Assembly: GCA_027596195.1 (NCBI GenBank)
Contig: JADGJG010000139.1
Location: 1 to 37,990 of the forward strand
Direction of reading: 5' to 3'
DNA: 37,990 nt
From: Podochytrium sp. JEL0797
Lineage: Eukaryota; Chytridiomycota; Chytridiomycetes; Chytridiales; Chytriomycetaceae
Position numbers and translations under genes: made by a program. The notes under the pieces are model-generated. The model was not told where the DNA came from. It made no database searches and worked only from the letters and a program-made list of their open reading frames with translations. This document shows positions 32,867 through 37,990 of the stretch, piece by piece (positions within the stretch are counted from its first letter, which is position 1; every line of letters begins with the position of its first letter).

Positions 32867-33693
32867 ATGCACGAAGTCAACTTGGACTCTTCCAAAAACG
32901 CCTCACTCGCCGCGGCGTGTGCCAAACTGACCCAGCCCACGCGTCTGAGTGCGTGCAACTGCGCGCTGCCCTCGCTCGACGGCGCCGCGTCTCCTTTTGT
33001 CGCCCAGCTGCTCGTCGCCGACAACCGCGTCGCTGCGCTGCCCGCGTCCCTCGGCGCCTCGCTGCCAAACCTCGCGCGCCTCGACCTCGCAAACAACAGG
33101 CTGCAGGACTGGGACACGCTGGCTGTGCTGAAGAAGTGTCCGCTTCTGAAGCACCTGAATCTCGAGGAGAACAAGCTAGCCAAGGACAAGAACTACAGGG
33201 CGCGTGTCCTGGGTATGTCCTGGCTAGTCTTCTACTGGCTCTCCTAACAACTCACACAGAGATGCTGCCAAATCTCGTCTCCTTGGACGGAATCGACAGG
33301 GACGGCAACGATGTCGACGACGACGAGAGCGGCGACGAGGACGAGAGCGAAGGTGACGAAGAGGTGACGCGCGCTGCCGCAGTTTCGCGATTTGCTGTCG
33401 CTCAAACAAAAACAGGACGAATATGACGAAGATGATGAGGCCGACGACGGGGCCGAGGACGACGAGAACGCGGACGCTGAGGGTGAATACGGTGAAGCTT
33501 TCAACGAGGATGAGGATGCCGAAAACAGCGAGGACGAGTTGGACGGAGTGAGTTTCGAAATCATGACCTCAAATCTCAAAGTATTAAAACACGTGCGTTT
33601 CTCTAGGACCAGGTCAGCAAGAGGAAGCTCGAGCAAGATGATGACGACGATCTGGACACGGAAAGATATCCCGTCAAAAAAAGTCAAAAGTAG
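32867..33693 (+). CDS. ANP32-like acidic leucine-rich nuclear protein
   Basis: Four exons, 32867..33212, 33260..33363, 33416..33547 and 33607..33693; 222 residues. The N-terminal 125 residues hold leucine-rich repeats (VAQLLVADNRVAALP, LARLDLANNRLQDW, LLKHLNLEENKLAKDK) and the capping motif LPNLVSLDGIDRDG, which matches the ANP32 family. The C-terminal half is almost entirely Asp/Glu, then a basic end (SKRKLEQ, PVKKSQK) that could be a nuclear localisation signal. ANP32 proteins bind histones, inhibit PP2A and affect mRNA export. The second intron has two readings: 52 nt (used here), or only 19 nt (33364-33382), which would keep an extra FRDLLSLKQKQ. Both are in frame; the 52-nt choice fits the intron sizes of the window. 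Two SDS22-type LRR families are the main alternatives. Confidence 0.85.
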
Positions 33694-34000
33694 TTGACTC
33701 TTTTGCCGCATACTTCCGATTCTGTTCTTCTGTTAATGTGACTGCTTTGTTTTTTGGGAAATATAATTTTCTGCGCTCTGGGTTGATTGTGCAACGCGTG
33801 CCGGACGCGTTAAATATTGCGCAGTCGTTGAAAATTCGCATCTTTTGGGTCTGACGCGACCGTCAATTGACTCAGTGAGAGTGAAATGCGTATTGCAAGG
33901 ATTCGAAACGCATTTGAGTTCCTGAAATTGCTGCCAACAACGCGTGGTTTGTTGGATTTTTTTGTTTCTTGTTCAGATTCGAACTTTCCCACCAACCGCA
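33694..34000. other. Intergenic, no supported gene
   Basis: This is AT-rich sequence between two plus-strand genes. It should contain the ANP32-like 3' end and the promoter of the next gene. A tRNA-like B-box word at 33976-33984 (minus strand) lacks a matching stem and is not a tRNA. Confidence 0.4.
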
Positions 34001-36864
34001 ATGAATTCGGACGTGATCCTCCACATGGCGCCGTTCCTGCACCCGCGCGAGCTTCTCATCCTTTCCCATTGCTGCCGCATAGCACGCACCTGGGTGCAAT
34101 ACGATGCCGTGATGTGTTCAGTCATGTTCCACGCAAACAAGACGGGCAAGAAGTCGGTGTTGATCTTGCTCGATCTCTGCAAGGAAGGTGAGATCTCTCT
34201 CTCTCTCGATCTTTGCATTCTCCTGAGTCCCAGATCACCGGGAAATCCTTTCCTGAGCTTTCCTGATCGCCCTTCATATTGTCCGGGCCAGGCAAAATCC
34301 ACCCTCCCTCACCCCTCCGCATTCTCCGCATCGCGCTCGGGAAACGATGCGAAAACAAGAACCGCTTCATTATGACATTGAGTGGTCCCCGAAGGGAGGA
34401 CAAACCGTGTCTCGAAAAGGTGCTCCACGTTCGACCCGACTACGGTCTCCATCTGTGCTTTGAGTGCCTCAAGCGTTCCACCGAGGAGGTGAACCACAAA
34501 CGCAAGAGGGATCAGATGGCGTGGCCGAGAGAGGTCTTGTTGCACGACAGGTGCGAATTCGATTCTTTACGACCAACAGGTTCGGTGTTTGGAATCTCAC
34601 AATCATGCAATCGACAGATCAGCCATTGGTGGCAGACACCTCAACACGCAGTACATCCTCGACCGCACCTTTATCGACTCCACCGGTGAACTCTGCGGCC
34701 CCCTTGTAACTTGCCAATCCATTTTCCCAATCCGCAACACTGTCATGACCCTCGCAACCAAAGCCGCACGCGCAGCAACGGGCAAAGCCAAACCGACCCT
34801 CGAAATCGTGACGCCAATCTTTATCCAAGAATTCGACAAGTTCCTGAACGAATCGCGTATTGGGAAGGCCGCGCGGACCGATTCGCAGGCTTGCAAGAGC
34901 ATCATCAAGTGGTTTGAACGCGTGGAGGAATCAGCCAAGGAGTTTGAGGAGACTTCAACAAAGAGGAAGGCGGAGACGAAGGTGCAGAGGGTGGATGCAA
35001 AGAAGCAAAAGTTGGCGAGTATGCGTGAGACTGTGAGGGATTTGGTTGCAGAGTCGGTGGATCCGGGGGTTGCCGAGATTGCGACGACGTCTCCGTTTTA
35101 CTTTGTGCTTTCGCAGGAATTCAGGTGAGATTCCCCCCTTTTTATTCCATCATCGCATTTATCGAGCCACCGACTTTCTTGCACAGACACGCGCCTTCGA
35201 AAGCAAAGAAGAAAACGCTTGCCAACCTGGCCGATACGCTGTTGGAGTTTTACGGCAACATCCCCGAAACGTTCAGCGAGTTCACTTTCCTCACGAACCA
35301 CTGCGATTCCGACACGCTCTACACAGATCCCGGAACTCCACCCTCTGCCGAAGACAAGACCGCATTCCCCGACTTCTGGACTCAAATCCGCACCGTCGCC
35401 ACCCGAATCGGCCCCAAGTCCCTCCTAACCCACGCAACCAACCCATCTGACCACACCGTCTTCAGCCTCCTCGCCGCCAATCTCATCCGCGAAGCCACCC
35501 TCTTCCGATGCCTCCCGCACCTCGAAGACGCGTTCATTTGCGCAATGCAGAAATCCATCGACTTCCCGACCCTCGATCTCCCGTCCATCTCCAAATCCAC
35601 GTTGAACGATTTACTCGCCGTCAAAGGCACAGACAAGGAATTCATCGCGTCCGTTGCTGCCATGTTTTTACACGGAACCCCGTCGGCGCAAGATGTGATG
35701 GAGAAATACGACGGTCTTTGCGAGAGGATCGTGTCCGCGACAGACTATTTCGACAGATCTGTGAACCCGTATCCAAAAGATCGTCACTCGTCGTCCAACG
35801 ATGCCCGAGAATTCATGTTGCGCAGGTTTTGGCGTGCGTGTGGAGGTGCCGACGCGGTGACTGGATTCAAGGAGGCGTGCCATCATCTCGTCGATGGTCA
35901 AATGGACGTTTCCGTCAAGAGGACAGAGTTTGACACTTTTGAGAAATGGGCTCAATATTACCGGAGGTCGAAACCGGCGCTTCCAGAATGCGAGATGACC
36001 GTGTCGAATCTCTCGAACCGCATTCACGACGCCGACCCGACCTCCCTCAAGAGTCTCCAAGTCGTCTTAAAAAAGCTCCACTCCCTATCCAACATATTCA
36101 CCCGATTCTTGGATCACGACGCCGAAAGTTTCCTCACCAACGCCCGCAGATTCTACGACTCCCCCACCTTCGAATCAGCCCCCCCACACTCCACATCCAC
36201 GAACCCACCAACAACCACACCCTCCGGCCTCCCCGCCATGTCCCTCCTCCAAATCCTCCCCATACTCCCCACACCCACGAATCGGCACAACGCACCCACC
36301 GCCGAATCCATCTTGATCTACCGCAGTCAATTCCGTGAAGCTGCGTTACTCAACGCGAGAGAGTATATTCCATCCTATTTTGCTGCTGCCGCGATTCGTG
36401 CGAACTCGGACGTGTTTTCGGCACATCGAGCCTTCACGTATTCGCGGGAACATCAGATGGTGTTGATGGGGAGGTTGTGGATAGAATCAGGCGGGTTGGA
36501 ATCCCTTATGGAGATGGAAAAGTGTGTGTCCAAGGTGGATGAGAATGAGAGTGCGAATGGATTCGCTGCGAATGCACCCGGTTGGAAAGGAAAAGGCAAA
36601 GCCGTAGACAGCGGCTCCCAAGGCGATGCTGGGGCCGTCTCTGAGTCACTCGACAAAGCCAACGCAGTATTTGTGAACCTGTTTGCAAAAGTGGAACCCT
36701 TAATGACACGAGTCGACGAGTTTTGCGCCAAACAGTCAGGCAGCAGGTCGATGGATGAAAATATTGGTGCCTTGCGATGCACGGGAGTGTTGCGGAATGT
36801 GATGGAAGGAAATTGGGAGCAAGCGGATCAAATCATCAACAAGCCGTTTTATTATCCTTTTTGA
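34001..36864 (+). CDS. Uncharacterised protein, F-box-like N-terminus
   Basis: Four exons, 34001..34187, 34292..34550, 34618..35124 and 35187..36864; 876 residues. I do not recognise the full-length family. The first 45 residues (VILHMAPFLHPRELLILSHCCRIARTW) look like an F-box: a hydrophobic helix pair with the L-P/H-x-x-x-L spacing, suggesting a substrate adaptor of SCF ubiquitin ligases (inference). A CFEC pair lies near residue 115. Residues about 200-330 include a basic, helical stretch rich in Lys and Glu (EESAKEFEETSTKRKAETKV). The remainder is mixed helical with no known domain and a Pro/Thr-rich loop (about 670-700). Introns are 62-104 nt and all phases close. A first acceptor choice for exon 3 (34579) would give a 29-nt intron and is rejected for the one at 34617. 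A decayed partial copy lies downstream. Confidence 0.72.
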
Positions 36865-37088
36865 ATGAAAAAAATGTACGTCTGTTTATAAGGACGAGAC
36901 CCTGCACAAGGGTAATAGAAATTACCATTGCAACTCTGTTCCTAGGTTTGGTCCTTGACGCTCGTTCACGTCGGTAGAGGAAACCGTTCGCGCCTTGCGC
37001 GATTCGGAAGGGTGGCGGGACGCGAGCCGATATTTTAAAATAGTTGTGCAAAACAATCATTGGGGGACTTGCGCGGTGCGGGGGTATT

Positions 37089-37895
37089 GTTGCGTGGAAG
37101 AGTCAGCAAAGGAGTTTGAGGAGACATCGACCAAGAGGAAGGCGACGGCGGAGACGAAGGTGCAGAGGGTGGATGAAAACAAGCAGAAGCTCGCGAGTAT
37201 GCGCGAAACCGTGAGGGATTTGGTTGCCACGTCGGTGGATCTGCGCGTTGCCGAGATTGCGACGTCTTCTCCGTTTTATTTTGTGATTTCGCAGGAATTC
37301 ATGTGAGACCCACTTGTTATTCGTGCGTCAAAATACTTTATGTTGAGCCTTCCACAGGCAGGCACCTTCCAAAGCGAAGAAGAAAGATCTAACCAACCTG
37401 GCCGAAACGCTGTTGAAGTTTTACGGCAACAGCCTTGAGATATTTGACGAGTTCTCCTTCCTGACGAACCACTGCGACTCCGACACGCTCTACACGGGGT
37501 CACCGAGCTCTGCTGAAAACAAACCTGCGTTTGCTGAATTCTGGAGCCATGTCCGCCTTGTAGCCAACAGACTCGGGATCAAGTCTCTCTTGACCCACGC
37601 GACCAACCCTTCCGACCACATTGTCTTTAACCTCCTCGCTGCCGTTCTCTTCCGCGAGGCCGTTCTCTTGAGATGTCTTCCTCATCTCGAGAACGCGTTC
37701 ATCTGCGTAATGGGGAAATCCCTTGACATCAATTCCCTCAACCCTCCTTTCGTCACGCAATCCACCTTCAACGATGGTCTGTACGAGAGGATGTCTGTAC
37801 GAGAGGATCATGGCTGGTGGCACACATCCGACGACAGAATATTCCCAAGGATCAGTCAACCCGAAATATCACCACTCTGCGTGTACTACGTTTGA
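37089..37895 (+). pseudogene. Truncated, frameshifted copy of the F-box-like gene
   Basis: Two blocks, 37089-37309 and about 37365-37895, match the middle of the upstream gene (about 34918-35124 and 35187-35800) with many substitutions. The splice junction between them is still usable. The copy lacks the N-terminal F-box-like part entirely and has no in-frame ATG before the similarity starts. It carries a 102-nt in-frame deletion at 37774/37775 (equivalent to 35611-35712). A 16-bp tandem duplication directly after it (37778-37793 and 37794-37809) shifts the frame. Similarity continues past it in another frame (SVNPKYHHS versus SVNPYPKDRHS). The original C-terminal half is not seen within the window. 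Confidence 0.8.
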
Positions 37896-37990
37896 GGAGC
37901 AAGAAGTGATTTAGAATTTCGAACCTTTTTTCACATAAAAAGAAAGATGACTCACGGCTATTGACTGGGGGTCCTCGTATTCGCCAACGA

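Noticed and set aside
33976..33984. GTTCGAATC word on the minus strand, like a tRNA B box
   Set aside because: The flanking bases do not pair into a T stem and no A box or acceptor stem is in place.
34551..34579. 29-nt intron in the F-box-like gene
   Set aside because: Shorter than the other introns here. The acceptor at 34617 gives a 67-nt intron in the correct phase.
1..37990. CRISPR arrays, insertion sequences or phage genes
   Set aside because: The window is intron-rich eukaryotic DNA, and no direct-repeat/spacer array or transposase was seen.

Overview
The window looks like nuclear DNA of a flagellated (chytrid-like) fungus. It carries a class IV-type chitin synthase and fungal Zn2Cys6 regulators together with a DZIP1/Iguana homologue, a ciliary basal-body and transition-zone protein that non-flagellated fungi are expected to lack. 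Genes are split by many short GT-AG introns, mostly about 50-100 nt, and the standard code fits throughout. I joined exons by hand from splice signals, phase and protein-family fit. Every multi-exon model below closes in frame, but none has transcript support here.

Layout. 0.6-3.7 kb: a minus-strand nest of Zn2Cys6 transcription-factor paralogues: one single-cluster gene, one gene with two tandem clusters, and two scrambled pseudogene fragments between them. 4.3-10.3 kb (minus): one very large gene whose C-terminus is a seven-bladed RanGEF-type RCC1 propeller preceded by about 1,530 low-complexity residues. 10.7-15.9 kb (plus, divergent from it): chitin synthase with a long disordered tail. 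15.9-17.5 kb: no supportable gene. 17.5-19.5 kb (minus): ER-lumenal DNAJC3/P58IPK-like co-chaperone. 19.6-21.9 kb (minus): DDX42-like DEAD-box helicase, divergent from RPS5 (22.2-23.0 kb, plus), which is followed by a decayed fragment of its own 3' end. 23.4-25.0 kb (minus): membrane fatty-acid desaturase-like enzyme. 25.4-26.7 kb (minus): OMA1 mitochondrial protease. 26.8-31.7 kb (minus): DZIP1 homologue in 14 exons, divergent from TCTP (32.0-32.8 kb, plus). 32.9-33.7 kb (plus): ANP32-like acidic leucine-rich protein. 34.0-36.9 kb (plus): uncharacterised 876-residue F-box-like protein, followed by a truncated, frameshifted copy of its middle.

Most genes are unrelated housekeeping loci (translation, splicing, ER and mitochondrial quality control, Ran cycle, cell wall), so no operon-like logic is expected. 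The dynamic parts are the two duplication zones at the window ends and the RPS5 relic. The most unusual objects are the giant RCC1 gene with its internal tandem repeats, and the double Zn2Cys6 protein with its broken relatives.
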